From Nocardia nova SH22a (GTDB lineage Bacteria; Actinomycetota; Actinomycetes; Mycobacteriales; Mycobacteriaceae): 64,000 nt of DNA. The stretch is from positions 124,001-188,000 of the forward strand of contig NZ_CP006850.1 in assembly GCF_000523235.1 (NCBI RefSeq), written 5' to 3'. Shown in pieces: positions 7,192 through 16,624 of this stretch; the stretch's first letter is position 1; each line of letters opens with the position of its first letter. A program made the translations under genes and the position numbers. Below the pieces are notes generated by a model that was not told where the DNA came from, did not search any database, and saw only the letters and a list, made by a program, of their open reading frames with translations.

Positions 7192-8586
7192 TCACCGGCG
7201 CACCGCGCTCGCGACGGATTCCACCGGTGCCCGATCGTTTTCGGAAGCCGACCCGGCGAATACCGTTGCCGCTCCGGCGAGTCCGATCACCGTCGCCACC
7301 CAGAAGGCCGCCGGGAATCCGGTGCCGAGCGAGTGGAGCACCATCGCGGCGCCGAGCTGACTGCCGACCGCGCCGCCTATCGTGCGGGCAATCGTGTTGA
7401 TGCCGTTGGCCGTTGCCGCCCGCGACGGGTGAACGGTGCGGTGGATCTGCGCGGGCAGCGCGGCCATGACCAGGCCGGTGCCGATGCCGATGGGCAGCGC
7501 GCACAATGCCAGCTGCCACGGGTGGCCGTGGACCGCCGCCAGGAATGCCGCGCCGAGTGCGGTGAGCAGCAGCCCGGCCGTCAGCGGCACGCGCGGCCCC
7601 CGCCGGGCGATCAATCGTCCGGTGACGGCGCTCGCTGGTAGCACCAGCAACGTGGACGGCAGCATGACCAGCCCGGCGATGGTGACAGAATCCCCGAAAC
7701 CTCCTGCCGCGTGCGGCGATTCGGTCAACCGAGGAACCAGGACGTAATACATGAACTGCACCGCCCCGAGCACGAAGGCCGCCAGATGCACGATGCCGAC
7801 CGGACGATGCAGGACCAGCTCCATATCGATCAGCGGATTCCGGGAGCGACGCTCCACCGCGGCGAAGGCGGCCAGTGCGCCCAGCCCGCCGAGAAACAGC
7901 AGCCAGACCGCCGCCGAGAACCAGCCACTCGTGGGACCCACCGTCAGCGCCAGCAGAATTCCCGCCAGACCGGCGGCGAGCAGAACCGTTCCGATCGGAT
8001 CCGATCCACCGGTCGGCTGCCCGTCGTCGGCGGGGATGAAGCGATAGGTGAGTACCAGAGCGCTCGCCACCAGGCCCGCACCGACCACGAAAAGCCAACG
8101 CCACGAACCATGATCGACGATCAACCCACCGCAGACCAATGCGATCCCCGCCGCACCCCCGACCAGCCCCGACAACAGTCCGAGCCCGCCGTGCACCCGC
8201 TCCGGCGGCAGCACACTCGGCACGGTGCCGAATGCCAGCGGCAGGATCGCGAGGCTTATGCCCTGGCCCGCCCGCGCCGCGATCAGTACCCCGATATCCG
8301 GCGCGGCCATCGCGAGCAGCGTCGCCGCCAAGTAGGCGACCAGTACCCACAGCAGCACCCGGCGGCGTCCGAAGCGATCGCCCAACCGGCTCGCGACCGG
8401 TGTCAGAATGGCGCTCGACAACAGCGGTGCACTCATCACGGCCCAGGTCGCGGCGGTCGAGCTGGCGTGCAATCCGTGCTGGATGATGCCGATGGCCGGA
8501 ACCAGCATGGTCTGCATCAAGCCGTACGACAGCACGCCCAGTGCCAGCGCGATCATCGCCGCTCTCGAATGGATCTCCTGCCGCAT
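7192..8586 (-). CDS. DHA2-type MFS drug efflux pump
   Basis: A 464-residue major facilitator protein of the multidrug H+ antiporter type. Motif A is visible as ASRLGDRFGRRRVLLW, and LGVLSYGLMQTMLVPAI starts the first helix. About 12-14 helices can be traced. The open frame extends far upstream, but the ATG at 8586 has a GGAGGG site 4 bases away and begins with a normal transporter N-terminus, so the longer version is rejected. It is divergent from a TetR gene, and the intervening region holds two TetR-like palindromes, so TetR-controlled efflux of a drug or lipophilic toxin is the likely job. Confidence 0.88.
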   Translation of the reverse strand: MRQEIHSRAAMIALALGVLSYGLMQTMLVPAIGIIQHGLHASSTAATWAVMSAPLLSSAILTPVASRLGDRFGRRRVLLWVLVAYLAATLLAMAAPDIGVLIAARAGQGISLAILPLAFGTVPSVLPPERVHGGLGLLSGLVGGAAGIALVCGGLIVDHGSWRWLFVVGAGLVASALVLTYRFIPADDGQPTGGSDPIGTVLLAAGLAGILLALTVGPTSGWFSAAVWLLFLGGLGALAAFAAVERRSRNPLIDMELVLHRPVGIVHLAAFVLGAVQFMYYVLVPRLTESPHAAGGFGDSVTIAGLVMLPSTLLVLPASAVTGRLIARRGPRVPLTAGLLLTALGAAFLAAVHGHPWQLALCALPIGIGTGLVMAALPAQIHRTVHPSRAATANGINTIARTIGGAVGSQLGAAMVLHSLGTGFPAAFWVATVIGLAGAATVFAGSASENDRAPVESVASAVRR

Positions 8587-8657
8587 CGCACCCTCCGAAT
8601 CCTTCGCGGCCCGGGTTTCGCTGGTGTCCAACAGGACGACTCCGGCCGCTACCACTG

Positions 8658-8709
8658 TGCGAACAGCGTTCGCATTAGGTAAACCTAACTCGAGCGAACG
8701 CTGTTCGCA
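8658..8709. promoter_or_regulatory. Double TetR-type operator
   Basis: Two copies of a 15-bp palindrome, GCGAACAGCGTTCGC (8659-8673) and GCGAACGCTGTTCGC (8694-8708), each perfect 6-3-6, together form a 16-bp perfect inverted repeat with a 20-base spacer. Inside the spacer is a third dyad, TTAGGTAAACCTAA (8675-8688). The element lies 72 bases upstream of the pump and 184 bases upstream of the TetR start, so it is the expected binding site of the adjacent repressor. Confidence 0.85.
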
Positions 8710-8892
8710 AGCGGTTGCTGCCCAGCCCGACGCCGACCGGACAGCGCGGAGTTCGCGCGGGGAGTCCCGCGCGGCGCAGGTGCAGGGCGAGGGACTTTCA
8801 GTGTGAGGAACTGCCGGAGCCCACAGCACGGGTGGTTGGGCCCTGCGCAGGCCGATGGTTACGCTCGATGTTCGGCAATACAGGGAGGTGGG

Positions 8893-9483
8893 ATGCGCGC
8901 GGAACCGCTGAGTCGTGCCGGAATCGTCGCCGCTGCGCGCCGGATCGCCGATGCCGAGGGTCTGGCGGCGCTGACCCTGCGGCGGGTGGCCCAGGAACTC
9001 GGCACCGGACAGGCGTCGCTCTATCGGCACATCGCCGACCGCCGCGAACTGCTGGCACTGCTGAACGAGGATCTGGCCCGCTCATTCCCGGTGGTGCACA
9101 AGGGAACTCCGCGAGCGCGCCTCACCGCGCAATGGCTGGGCGCGCACCGCGTCCTGCTGGAGCATCCGTGGGCGGCGGGCGTGGTCACCGATGCCTCCAC
9201 CTCCACCGCCGCCGCGTTGCCGTTCGCCGAATCCGCACTCGCCGCCCTGCTGGCGGCCGACCTCGATCCGGCTACGGCGGCCCATACCTACCGAGCCCTC
9301 TGGCATCTGCTGATCGGGCACGTGGTCAACGAACACCCGCTGGGCCACCCCGGCATCGATCTCGACCCGGAGACCTATCCGGCACTCACGGCCGCCCGGC
9401 CATACCTGTCCCGGGATGCGGCGACCGAATTCGAATGGGCATTGCGAAACCTCTTGGACCAGGTCCTGCGCCCGCGAAAATGA
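8893..9483 (+). CDS. TetR-family repressor
   Basis: A 196-residue regulator. The N-terminal helix-turn-helix is LSRAGIVAAARRIADAEG...LTLRRVAQELGTGQASLYRHIADRREL (about 6-55), followed by a helical ligand-binding domain with the TetR_C pattern (ALWHLLIGHVVNE). Start chosen at the ATG 8893 with GGGAGG at 8883-8888; the frame is open upstream but those residues are not family-like. It is divergent from the DHA2 pump and most likely represses it, and possibly itself, through the palindromes at 8658-8709. The inducer is unknown. Confidence 0.88.
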   Translation: MRAEPLSRAGIVAAARRIADAEGLAALTLRRVAQELGTGQASLYRHIADRRELLALLNEDLARSFPVVHKGTPRARLTAQWLGAHRVLLEHPWAAGVVTDASTSTAAALPFAESALAALLAADLDPATAAHTYRALWHLLIGHVVNEHPLGHPGIDLDPETYPALTAARPYLSRDAATEFEWALRNLLDQVLRPRK

Positions 9484-9770
9484 GTGGTGTCGCCGAGTGC
9501 CGCGGCGACACCACGTCGATCAATCCCGAAATGCGCAGCAATGGAGGGCCTTTCCCGCTCCGACCGGTGACCTCCGAAACGACGTGCCAGCAGCCGGGTG
9601 AGTGTGATGTCCGGAACCGGGTTCTCGACCCAGGTTCGCGGTACGGGCACGCCGCCGAGCTCGTGTTCGGCGAAGAGTTCCGCCGGACCGGCGCAAAGCT
9701 CCTCGACCAGCAGCATCCGCTCGAGGTCGATGGTGAGGTGCACCGATCCCCGCTGCCCGGTGGCGGCCAC
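9375..9770 (-). CDS. Doubtful hypothetical protein overlapping tetR tail
   Basis: A GTG-started frame lying 12 bases beyond the stop of the preceding minus-strand gene. Its first 55 residues look protein-like (LERMLLVEELCAGPAELFAEHELGG, then VENPVPDITLTRLLARR) with GC-rich third positions. The second half loses that bias and runs 109 bases antisense to the end of the TetR gene. It may be a degraded gene whose real end has been lost, or simply intergenic sequence. Not recognised. Confidence 0.3.
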   Translation of the reverse strand: MAATGQRGSVHLTIDLERMLLVEELCAGPAELFAEHELGGVPVPRTWVENPVPDITLTRLLARRFGGHRSERERPSIAAHFGIDRRGVAAALGDTTHFRGRRTWSKRFRNAHSNSVAASRDRYGRAAVSAG

Positions 9771-9782
9771 ACTGTGGGCAGG

Positions 9783-10439
9783 TCAACTGGGATCGGAGCC
9801 GCTGATCGCCGCATACCAGAGTGCGACGGCCGCGGCGACCACCGTGGCGCCGACGAAACCCGGCAGGCCCCCGCCCGCGACGTAGATCCAGAACAGGGCG
9901 ATGAACGGGGCGGCGACGGCGGACTGGGCATCGAGTAGCAGACGGCGGCCGAAGTGGGTGGCGGCCGCGGCGTGGGTCGGGCCGTCAGGATCTGTCCGGG
10001 CCGGATTGTCGATCAAACGGCCCGGCGGCTCCGCATCACGGACGCGGCCTGCGGGGAACAGGTGATGCCCGGACACCACTGCCGTATCTCCGAAGGAGGC
10101 GTCGGATTCGACCATCGTGACCAGTACCGGATCGAAATAGACCGGTACCCAGCGGGTTCGGCCACCGGATGTGCACTCCAACCACGATCGGCTGGACAGC
10201 CGGTGTTGCTGGCGTATCCGTTTCACCCGGAAATCCCCGGCCGGAACAGTCGGCCACGGCACCCGCCCGCACGCCACCGCGAACCGGAACGCGCTGTACG
10301 CCAGGACAACCAACCCCACCGCCGCCAGCGCGGCCAACTGCTCCGAATCGGCGAACGGCGCCCAGGCGAGGCAGATCACCAGGGCGCCGATCGTGGTGAG
10401 CACCGGATAGGCCAGCGGGTGGCCGGTGCCGGAAATCAC
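9783..10439 (-). CDS. Small membrane protein coupled to the opp operon
   Basis: A 218-residue protein with two hydrophobic helices near the N-terminus (PVLTTIGALVICLAW; LAALAAVGLVVLAYSAF), a soluble middle of about 110 residues (including GGRTRWVPVYFDPVLVTM) and a further C-terminal pair (AVAAPFIALFWIYVAGGGLPGFVGATVVAAAVALWY). The start GTG at 10439 overlaps the TGA of oppA (GTGA, 10436-10439), so its translation is coupled to the oligopeptide-binding protein. No known family recognised. It may modulate the transporter or simply be the last gene of the operon. An upstream in-frame extension exists but runs antiparallel through oppA and is rejected. Confidence 0.7.
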   Translation of the reverse strand: MISGTGHPLAYPVLTTIGALVICLAWAPFADSEQLAALAAVGLVVLAYSAFRFAVACGRVPWPTVPAGDFRVKRIRQQHRLSSRSWLECTSGGRTRWVPVYFDPVLVTMVESDASFGDTAVVSGHHLFPAGRVRDAEPPGRLIDNPARTDPDGPTHAAAATHFGRRLLLDAQSAVAAPFIALFWIYVAGGGLPGFVGATVVAAAVALWYAAISGSDPS

Positions 10440-12115
10440 TTCAGGAAGCCGACTTTCGTCCAGTCGGGCGTGGCCAGGCCGAAGGCGCCGTAGTTGGCGA
10501 CATTGGACCGGACGGCGACGATTCCGGGTGACTGGAGCAGCGTCACGGAATGCCCTTCTGCCCAGATCTGCTTGTCGGTCTCGTTCGCCAGCTCGATGGC
10601 CTTGTCCGGATTCAGTTCGGAGACCGTGCGTTCGATCTGCGCGTTGAGTTCCGGTGAACCGATCCGGCCGAAATTGCCCTGCATCGAGTTCGGGTCGTAG
10701 CCCCAGATCTGGTTGATATTGCCCAGCGGGAACGGGTCCCCGACCCAGGAGAACTGCGCCAGATCGAAGTCGCCCTTCTGGAACACATTCGTGAACAGGC
10801 CCTGTGCGGGCCGGGTGTCGATGGTGAGTTTCACGCCGATCTTGGCGAGCGTCTGCTGCATGATCTGCGCCATCTGAACCCAGGACGGCTGGTTGTACAT
10901 CACATCGCGGATCTCGAGTTTGCGGCCGTCCTTCTCGCGTACGTCGCCGTTGAGTTTCCAGCCCGCCGCGTCGAGTTCGCGGGCGGCGGCGTCGGGGTCG
11001 AACGGCAGGGCGTTGTCCTGATATCCCTTCTGCCCTGCGACGTAGACGTGATTGTTCAGCGGCTTGGGATCGGCGACCAGTCCGTTCTGGATGGCGTTCG
11101 CGATGCCCTGCCGATCGATGGCCTTCGCGATCGCCACCCGGACCTTGGGGTCCGCGAGAATCGAACCGGGAGCGCCGTTGAACGTCAGATGCGACCACTG
11201 CACCGACGGTGAACGAAGGATGGACACATCCGAAATGCTCTGGGCGGTCGCCAGATCGGCCCGGTCGGCGATTCCCGAGATTCCGGTGGCGTCGAGTTCG
11301 TTGTTCTGCAGGGCCTGCACCCAGGCGGGCTGGTCGAGCACGGTGAAGGTGATGGTGTCCAGTTTCGGCGGCGCGCCCCACCATTTCGGATTGCGGGCCA
11401 GCGTGATCCGCCCCTGCGTGCGATCGGTGGACTGGACCAGGAACGGCCCGGACGTCACCTTGATCTCGTTCGCGATGCTCTTGTTGAACGCATCGGGCGT
11501 GGAGGTCACCGACTTCGGATACAGGAAGCCGTTTCCGGCGAACTGCCCCTTCCATTCGCCGTAGTGCTTACTGAAGGTCAGCACCGCCTGGCGGTCGTCG
11601 ACGCCCCGCTCGACCTTCGCCACCCGGTCGAAGCCGCCGTTGCCCGCGATTGCGAATTCCGGATTGCGGCCACTCATCGCCTCGGCCTGAGAGGCGATGT
11701 CCTCCCAGGTGATCGGCGAGCCGTCCGACCACACCGCCTTGGGATTGATGGTGTAGGTGACCTGCTGCGGATCGGTGCCGGTGAGTTCCACACTGGTGAA
11801 ATAGTCGGTGTCGAGCTGGGGTACACCGGCGGCGTCCACACGGAAGGCCTGCGGCATCATCGGCCGCTCGACCGTGGAGAAATCGATTTGGTTGCCGTCG
11901 ATATTGAGGGTGTTCCAGTTCTGCGGGAACTCCGTGATCGGTATCCGCATATTGCCGCCGTCGCGCAGGTCCGCGACATCGTGCGGATTGATGTCACTGG
12001 TCGTGCCCAGATTCGAGGTTCCGGTTCCGGTCGTGGCGCCCCCACACCCCGACAACAGCATTCCGATGGCGACCGCGGGTATCGCGATTCGGGTCATCGT
12101 CGAACGAATCCGCAT
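10436..12115 (-). CDS. oppA: Oligopeptide ABC transporter substrate-binding lipoprotein (second copy)
   Basis: A 559-residue family 5 solute-binding protein with a lipoprotein signal: lipobox LLSGC, Cys24. The mature start SDINPHDVADLRDGGNMRI and the segment TYTINPKAVWSDGSPITWEDIASQ closely follow mycobacterial OppA, as do the ends of both proteins. It is anchored outside the membrane and delivers peptides to OppBCD. It lies 32 bases downstream of a second, clearly homologous oppA, so this is a tandem duplication with shared long stretches such as RNPKWWG and NGAPGSILADPK. The AGGAG site before ATG 12115 is good. Its stop is coupled to a membrane protein gene. Confidence 0.88.
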   Translation of the reverse strand: MRIRSTMTRIAIPAVAIGMLLSGCGGATTGTGTSNLGTTSDINPHDVADLRDGGNMRIPITEFPQNWNTLNIDGNQIDFSTVERPMMPQAFRVDAAGVPQLDTDYFTSVELTGTDPQQVTYTINPKAVWSDGSPITWEDIASQAEAMSGRNPEFAIAGNGGFDRVAKVERGVDDRQAVLTFSKHYGEWKGQFAGNGFLYPKSVTSTPDAFNKSIANEIKVTSGPFLVQSTDRTQGRITLARNPKWWGAPPKLDTITFTVLDQPAWVQALQNNELDATGISGIADRADLATAQSISDVSILRSPSVQWSHLTFNGAPGSILADPKVRVAIAKAIDRQGIANAIQNGLVADPKPLNNHVYVAGQKGYQDNALPFDPDAAARELDAAGWKLNGDVREKDGRKLEIRDVMYNQPSWVQMAQIMQQTLAKIGVKLTIDTRPAQGLFTNVFQKGDFDLAQFSWVGDPFPLGNINQIWGYDPNSMQGNFGRIGSPELNAQIERTVSELNPDKAIELANETDKQIWAEGHSVTLLQSPGIVAVRSNVANYGAFGLATPDWTKVGFLK

Positions 12116-12147
12116 GGTTTCGTTCTCCTTTCGTGGGGGCCGGGCGG

Positions 12148-13824
12148 CTAGCTTACGAAGCCGATCTTCGTGTAGTCGTACGAGGCCAGGCCGGGTGCAC
12201 CGTAGTTTGCCACGGTCGAGCGAACGCCGTAGTTGCCCGGATCCTGGGTGAGGGGCAGGGAGAATCCTTCCGCGAAGACCTGCTGGTCGACCTGATTCGC
12301 GAGGGCGATCGCCTTCTGCGGATCGAGTTCGTCGAGAGTTTGCTCGATCAGGGTGTTCAGTTCCGGCGAGCCGATACGGCCGAAGTTGCTCTGCTCGTCG
12401 TCGGGGTTGTAGGCGTAGATCTGCGGAATGGCGCCGATCGGGAACGCGTCTCCCGAGAACTGGAACTGGGCGACATCGAAATTGCTGGGGATCATCCAAT
12501 CGGAGAAGAAGCCCTGGGCCGGTTTGATGTCGATGTTCAGCTTGACCCCGATCTTCGCCAGATCGCCCTGGATGATCTGCGCCACCCGCACCCAGGTCGG
12601 ATCGTTGTACATCACATCGCGGATCTCGAGTTTGCGGCCGTCCTTGACCCGCACATCACCTTGCAACTTCCAGCCGAGGGCATCGAGTTCGCGTGCCGCG
12701 GCATCGAGATCGAAGGGAAAGCTGTTGTCCTGGTAGCCTTCCTGGCCCTGGACGAAGATGTGATTGTTCAGCGGTTTGGGATTCGACACCAGCCCGTTCT
12801 GGATGGCACTCGCGATACTCTGCCGATCGACGCCCTTCGCGATCGCCACGCGCAGTTTCGGATCGGCGAGTATCGAACCCGGTGCGCCGTTGAAGGTGAT
12901 GTGCCGCCACAGATTTCCCGGCGCGTGCCGGACGACCAGGTCGGAGTTGGTCCGCACGGTGGCGAGATCCTCGATGGAGGTCAGCCGGGCGGCGTCGAGT
13001 TCGTTGTTCTGCAGGGCGGCGGCATAGGTGGACTGATCCATCACGCTGTAGGTGATGGTGTCGAGTTTGGGCTTGTCGCCCCACCATTTCGGATTGCGGG
13101 CCAGTGTGATCCGCCCCTGCGTCCGATCCGTGGACTGCACGACGAACGGCCCCGAGGTGAGCGTGATCTTGTCGGCCAGTGCGTGATTGAACGATTCCGG
13201 ATCGGCTGTCACCGACTTCGGATACAGCATCGCGTTTCCGGCGAACTGCCCACGCCAGTCGGTGTAGGGCTGTTTGAAGGTGATGACGGCTTGACGATCG
13301 TCGACACCGCGCTCCACCTTCTCCACTCGGTCGAATCCGTTGTTGATCGCGATCAGATACCGCGTGTCGGCACTCGACAGCGCATGCGCCTGGGAGGCGA
13401 TGTCCTCCCAGGTGATCGGCGAGCCGTCACTCCACACCGCCTTGGGATTGATGGTGTAGGTGACCTGCTGCGGGGCGGTGCCGGTGAGCTGGATGTCGGT
13501 GAAATAGTCGTGGTTGATCGTCGTTCTGCCCGCGGCGTCGATCAGGTAGGAGCGCGGCATCAGCGGCCAGACGATCTCGGCGGTGTCCAGCACGTTTCCA
13601 TCGGTGGACAAGGCATTCCAGTTCACCGGGAACTCGTCGACCACCAGGCGAAGATTGCCGCCCTCGCGCACCGCGTCACGCGGTTGCGGATTGATGTCGT
13701 TGGATTCTCCGAGTGCGTTCGGGCCGCTGGCGGTGTCTATCGGCGCACATCCGACCACCGCGATCCCCACACTCGCCGCGACGACCGCGACCGCCAACCG
13801 GAGCGCCCGGGTACGAATCTGCAC
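12148..13824 (-). CDS. oppA: Oligopeptide ABC transporter substrate-binding lipoprotein (first copy)
   Basis: A 558-residue family 5 binding lipoprotein: signal peptide with lipobox VVGC (Cys26), then ESNDINPQPRDAVREGGNLRL, the N-terminal signature shared with mycobacterial OppA, and TYTINPKAVWSDGSPITWEDIASQ. It lies 8 bases downstream of oppD. It and the following gene are tandem paralogues. They differ in the region after the signal and in several ligand-pocket segments (for example the residues around PSWVQMAQIMQQT versus PTWVRVAQIIQGD), so they may widen the peptide range of one transporter. Not known: which peptides are bound. Confidence 0.88.
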   Translation of the reverse strand: MQIRTRALRLAVAVVAASVGIAVVGCAPIDTASGPNALGESNDINPQPRDAVREGGNLRLVVDEFPVNWNALSTDGNVLDTAEIVWPLMPRSYLIDAAGRTTINHDYFTDIQLTGTAPQQVTYTINPKAVWSDGSPITWEDIASQAHALSSADTRYLIAINNGFDRVEKVERGVDDRQAVITFKQPYTDWRGQFAGNAMLYPKSVTADPESFNHALADKITLTSGPFVVQSTDRTQGRITLARNPKWWGDKPKLDTITYSVMDQSTYAAALQNNELDAARLTSIEDLATVRTNSDLVVRHAPGNLWRHITFNGAPGSILADPKLRVAIAKGVDRQSIASAIQNGLVSNPKPLNNHIFVQGQEGYQDNSFPFDLDAAARELDALGWKLQGDVRVKDGRKLEIRDVMYNDPTWVRVAQIIQGDLAKIGVKLNIDIKPAQGFFSDWMIPSNFDVAQFQFSGDAFPIGAIPQIYAYNPDDEQSNFGRIGSPELNTLIEQTLDELDPQKAIALANQVDQQVFAEGFSLPLTQDPGNYGVRSTVANYGAPGLASYDYTKIGFVS

Positions 13825-13832
13825 GATGACTC

Positions 13833-15686
13833 CTAGCGTGAGACGACGGGAAGCGGAACCGCGTTGATCAGCGCGCGGGTGTACTCGTGCTGGGGTGCGG
13901 CGAAAATCTGCTCGGCCGGACCTGATTCGACGATCTTGCCGCGATACATCACCGCGATGTCGTGGGCGAGATTGCGTACGACCGAAAGATCGTGCGAGAC
14001 GAACAGATACGACAGTCCCCGTTCGGCCTGGAGATCGCGCAGCAGATTGAGGACACCGGCCTGGATGGAAACATCCAGCGAGGACACCGGCTCGTCCAGC
14101 ACCAGCAGTCGTGGGTCCAGCGCCATCGCGCGCGCGATATTGATGCGCTGCTTCTGACCGCCGGAGAAATCGGCCGGATAGCGATCGGCGTGTTCGGCGC
14201 GCAACCCGACCTGTTTCAGCAATTCCGGTACCCGCTTGCGGATCTCGTCCCGGGAGCGGCCGTCGATGCGCAGCGGCTCGGCCAGCGCGTCGAAGATCGG
14301 CATCCGGGGATCCAGGGACGACGACGGGTCCTGGAACACGATCTGCAACTTCCGGCGGATCTCACGCTTGTGCTGTTTGGTGAGTGTGGCGACATCCCGG
14401 CCGAATATCTCGATACTTCCCGCCTCCGGTTTCACCAGGTCCATGACCTGGGTCAGCGTGGTGGACTTGCCCGATCCGGACTCGCCGACCAGGGCGAGGG
14501 TGCGGCCGGTGCGCACCTCGAAGTCGATACCGTCCACCGCGCGGACCTCGCCGGTGCGGCGTTTGATGACCACACCGGAGGTGATCGGGAAGATCTTGGT
14601 CAGCCCCGAAACCTTGAGCACCATATCGGAATCGGCGGTTTCGGCGGTGGCGGTGACACTGTCGGTTTCGCGGCGGTAGGCAGTGAACAGCGCTTCGGTA
14701 CCCACCTCGGCGGTCCGGATGCAGGCCGCGCGGTGTCCGGGCGTGGTGTCCTGCAACGGTGGTTCGGCCTGCTCGCAGTCGTCGATCGACACCGGGCAGC
14801 GCGGTGCGAACGGGCAGCCCGGCGGCAGCGCGTTCATGGCTGGTGGCGCCCCGACGATCGGGATGAGCGGTACCCGCGCGGGACCGTCCATCCGGGGAAT
14901 GGACCCGAGCAGGCCCACCGTGTACGGCATCCGCGGGGCATTGAAAAGCTCTGCGGCCGGGGCATTCTCGACGATGCGTCCCGCGTACATCACCGCGATG
15001 CGGTCGGCCAGGGTCGCCGCGATCCCCATATCGTGGGTGATCATGACGACACCGGCGCCGGTGATATCGCGCGCCTTGCGCAGCAGGTCGAGGATCTGCG
15101 CCTGCACCGTCACGTCCAGTGCGGTGGTCGGCTCGTCGCAGATGATGAGTTCCGGATCGTTGGCGATCGCCATCGCGATGACCACGCGCTGGCGCATACC
15201 ACCGGAGAACTCGTGCGGAAATGCCTTGGCCCGCACGGCCGGTTCGGGAATGCCGACCAGATCGAGCAGTTCCACCGCGCGGTCGGCGGCCTGGGACTTG
15301 CTCATCTTCTTGTGCGCGAGCAGTGCCTCGGCGATCTGGTCACCGACGCGGTACACCGGCGTGAGCGCCGAGAGCGGATCCTGGAAGACCATGCTGATCC
15401 GCGCACCGCGCAGGGCGGACAACTGCTTGTCGCCCATACCCAGCAATTCCTTGCCGCGCAGCCGGATCGAGCCGCGTACCCGGGCCTGTTCGGGTAGCAG
15501 GCCCATCACCGCCAGCGAGGACACCGATTTACCCGAACCGGATTCACCCACGATGGCCAGAACCTCGCCGTCGGCGACGGTGTAGTTCACCCCGCGCACC
15601 GCGTCGATACGGCCCTGTTCACCGGGAAAGGAGACGCTCAGGTCCGAGACCTCGAGCAGCGGCGTGGTGGTCGTGCGATCGGTCAT
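13833..15686 (-). CDS. oppD: Oligopeptide ABC transporter, fused double ATPase
   Basis: A 617-residue protein with two complete ABC ATPase domains in one chain. Domain 1 shows Walker A GESGSGKS, signature FSGGMRQRV and Walker B LIICDEPT, followed by the Cys-rich oligopeptide-transporter tail with [11 protein letters not shown]. Domain 2 begins near residue 355 with its own [16 protein letters not shown] and [12 protein letters not shown]. This fused form and length match mycobacterial OppD (about 612 residues); most bacteria have separate OppD and OppF. It powers import through OppB and OppC. The start ATG overlaps the oppC stop by 4 bases (ATGA at 15683-15686), indicating translational coupling. 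Confidence 0.92.
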   Translation of the reverse strand: MTDRTTTTPLLEVSDLSVSFPGEQGRIDAVRGVNYTVADGEVLAIVGESGSGKSVSSLAVMGLLPEQARVRGSIRLRGKELLGMGDKQLSALRGARISMVFQDPLSALTPVYRVGDQIAEALLAHKKMSKSQAADRAVELLDLVGIPEPAVRAKAFPHEFSGGMRQRVVIAMAIANDPELIICDEPTTALDVTVQAQILDLLRKARDITGAGVVMITHDMGIAATLADRIAVMYAGRIVENAPAAELFNAPRMPYTVGLLGSIPRMDGPARVPLIPIVGAPPAMNALPPGCPFAPRCPVSIDDCEQAEPPLQDTTPGHRAACIRTAEVGTEALFTAYRRETDSVTATAETADSDMVLKVSGLTKIFPITSGVVIKRRTGEVRAVDGIDFEVRTGRTLALVGESGSGKSTTLTQVMDLVKPEAGSIEIFGRDVATLTKQHKREIRRKLQIVFQDPSSSLDPRMPIFDALAEPLRIDGRSRDEIRKRVPELLKQVGLRAEHADRYPADFSGGQKQRINIARAMALDPRLLVLDEPVSSLDVSIQAGVLNLLRDLQAERGLSYLFVSHDLSVVRNLAHDIAVMYRGKIVESGPAEQIFAAPQHEYTRALINAVPLPVVSR

Positions 15687-16624
15687 GCCGCTTCCACTTT
15701 CTCGGCCTTCTTCATCTTGCGGCCCGCGCGCGCCCGCCGGGAGGTCGGGTCGAACGCATCACGCAGACCGTCGCCGACCAGGTTGGCGCACAGCACGATC
15801 GCGATCAGGAAACCACCGGGGAACAGGAACAACCACGGAAAGGTCAGGGCGGATTTGGTGCCGAACGCGATCAGTGAACCCAGTGACACATCCGGCGGCT
15901 GCACGCCGAAACCGAGGTAACTCAAACCGGTTTCGGACATGATCGCGATACCGACCGCGAGCGTGGTGTCGATGATCAGGATCGACGCGATATTCGGCAC
16001 GATGTGGGTGACGATCAGCGATCGGGTCGAGGCGCCCATATACCTTGCGGCCCGGACGAATTCGCGATCGCGCAGGGTGAGCGTCATACTGCGCACGATC
16101 CGCGCGCTGATCATCCAGCCGAATGCCGCCAGCAGCGCGATCAGCAGCAGGATCGAACCGCTGCCCTTCATGCGCGGCGCGAAGATCGCGATGATGATGA
16201 AGCTGGGCACCACCAGGAGCAGATCCACCAGCCACATCACCAGGCGGTCCACCCAGCCGCCGAGCAGACCGGCCACCGCGCCGGTCGCCACCGCGATGAG
16301 GGCCGCCACGATCGCGACGCAGAAACCGATCAGGAGTGATTTCTGCAGGCCGTGCAGGGTCTGGGCCAGCATGTCCTGGCCGATCTCGTTGGTGCCGAAC
16401 GGATGTTGCGGGCTCGGCGGCTGCAGTAGTGCGAGCGAATCGCGCTGCTGATAGTCGTAGGACAGGAACGGCGGAATCGCGAACGCGCCGATCACCAGCA
16501 GAATCAGCACGAAGCCCGCGATGACGGCGGGCTTGTTCCGGATGAATCGGCGCCACACCAGCTTTCGCCGACCGGCCGCCACGGGCTCCGGTGCGCCCTG
16601 AACGATGATCTCGGCATCGGTCAT
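15683..16624 (-). CDS. oppC: Oligopeptide ABC transporter permease
   Basis: A 313-residue inner-membrane permease of the OppC/DppC type: a cytoplasmic N-terminus, first helix [18 protein letters not shown], periplasmic loop with [20 protein letters not shown] (the conserved HPFGTDxxGRD motif in variant form), then five more helices and the EAA-type loop [23 protein letters not shown]. Start ATG 16624 overlaps the oppB stop (ATGA). A longer in-frame opening upstream lies inside oppB and is rejected. Confidence 0.92.
   Translation of the reverse strand: MTDAEIIVQGAPEPVAAGRRKLVWRRFIRNKPAVIAGFVLILLVIGAFAIPPFLSYDYQQRDSLALLQPPSPQHPFGTNEIGQDMLAQTLHGLQKSLLIGFCVAIVAALIAVATGAVAGLLGGWVDRLVMWLVDLLLVVPSFIIIAIFAPRMKGSGSILLLIALLAAFGWMISARIVRSMTLTLRDREFVRAARYMGASTRSLIVTHIVPNIASILIIDTTLAVGIAIMSETGLSYLGFGVQPPDVSLGSLIAFGTKSALTFPWLFLFPGGFLIAIVLCANLVGDGLRDAFDPTSRRARAGRKMKKAEKVEAA

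Noticed and set aside
8675..8688. TTAGGTAAACCTAA as an iron box (IdeR/DtxR)
   Set aside because: The half-sites resemble an IdeR box, but the spacing is 14 rather than 19 bases and the flanking genes are not iron-related.
10440..11555. In-frame upstream extension of the small membrane protein
   Set aside because: The extra residues are the shadow of oppA on the same strand in another frame; the GTG at 10439 with stop-start overlap explains the gene.
12116..12499. In-frame upstream extension of the second oppA copy
   Set aside because: It overlaps the end of the first oppA; the ATG at 12115 has a signal peptide and ribosome site.
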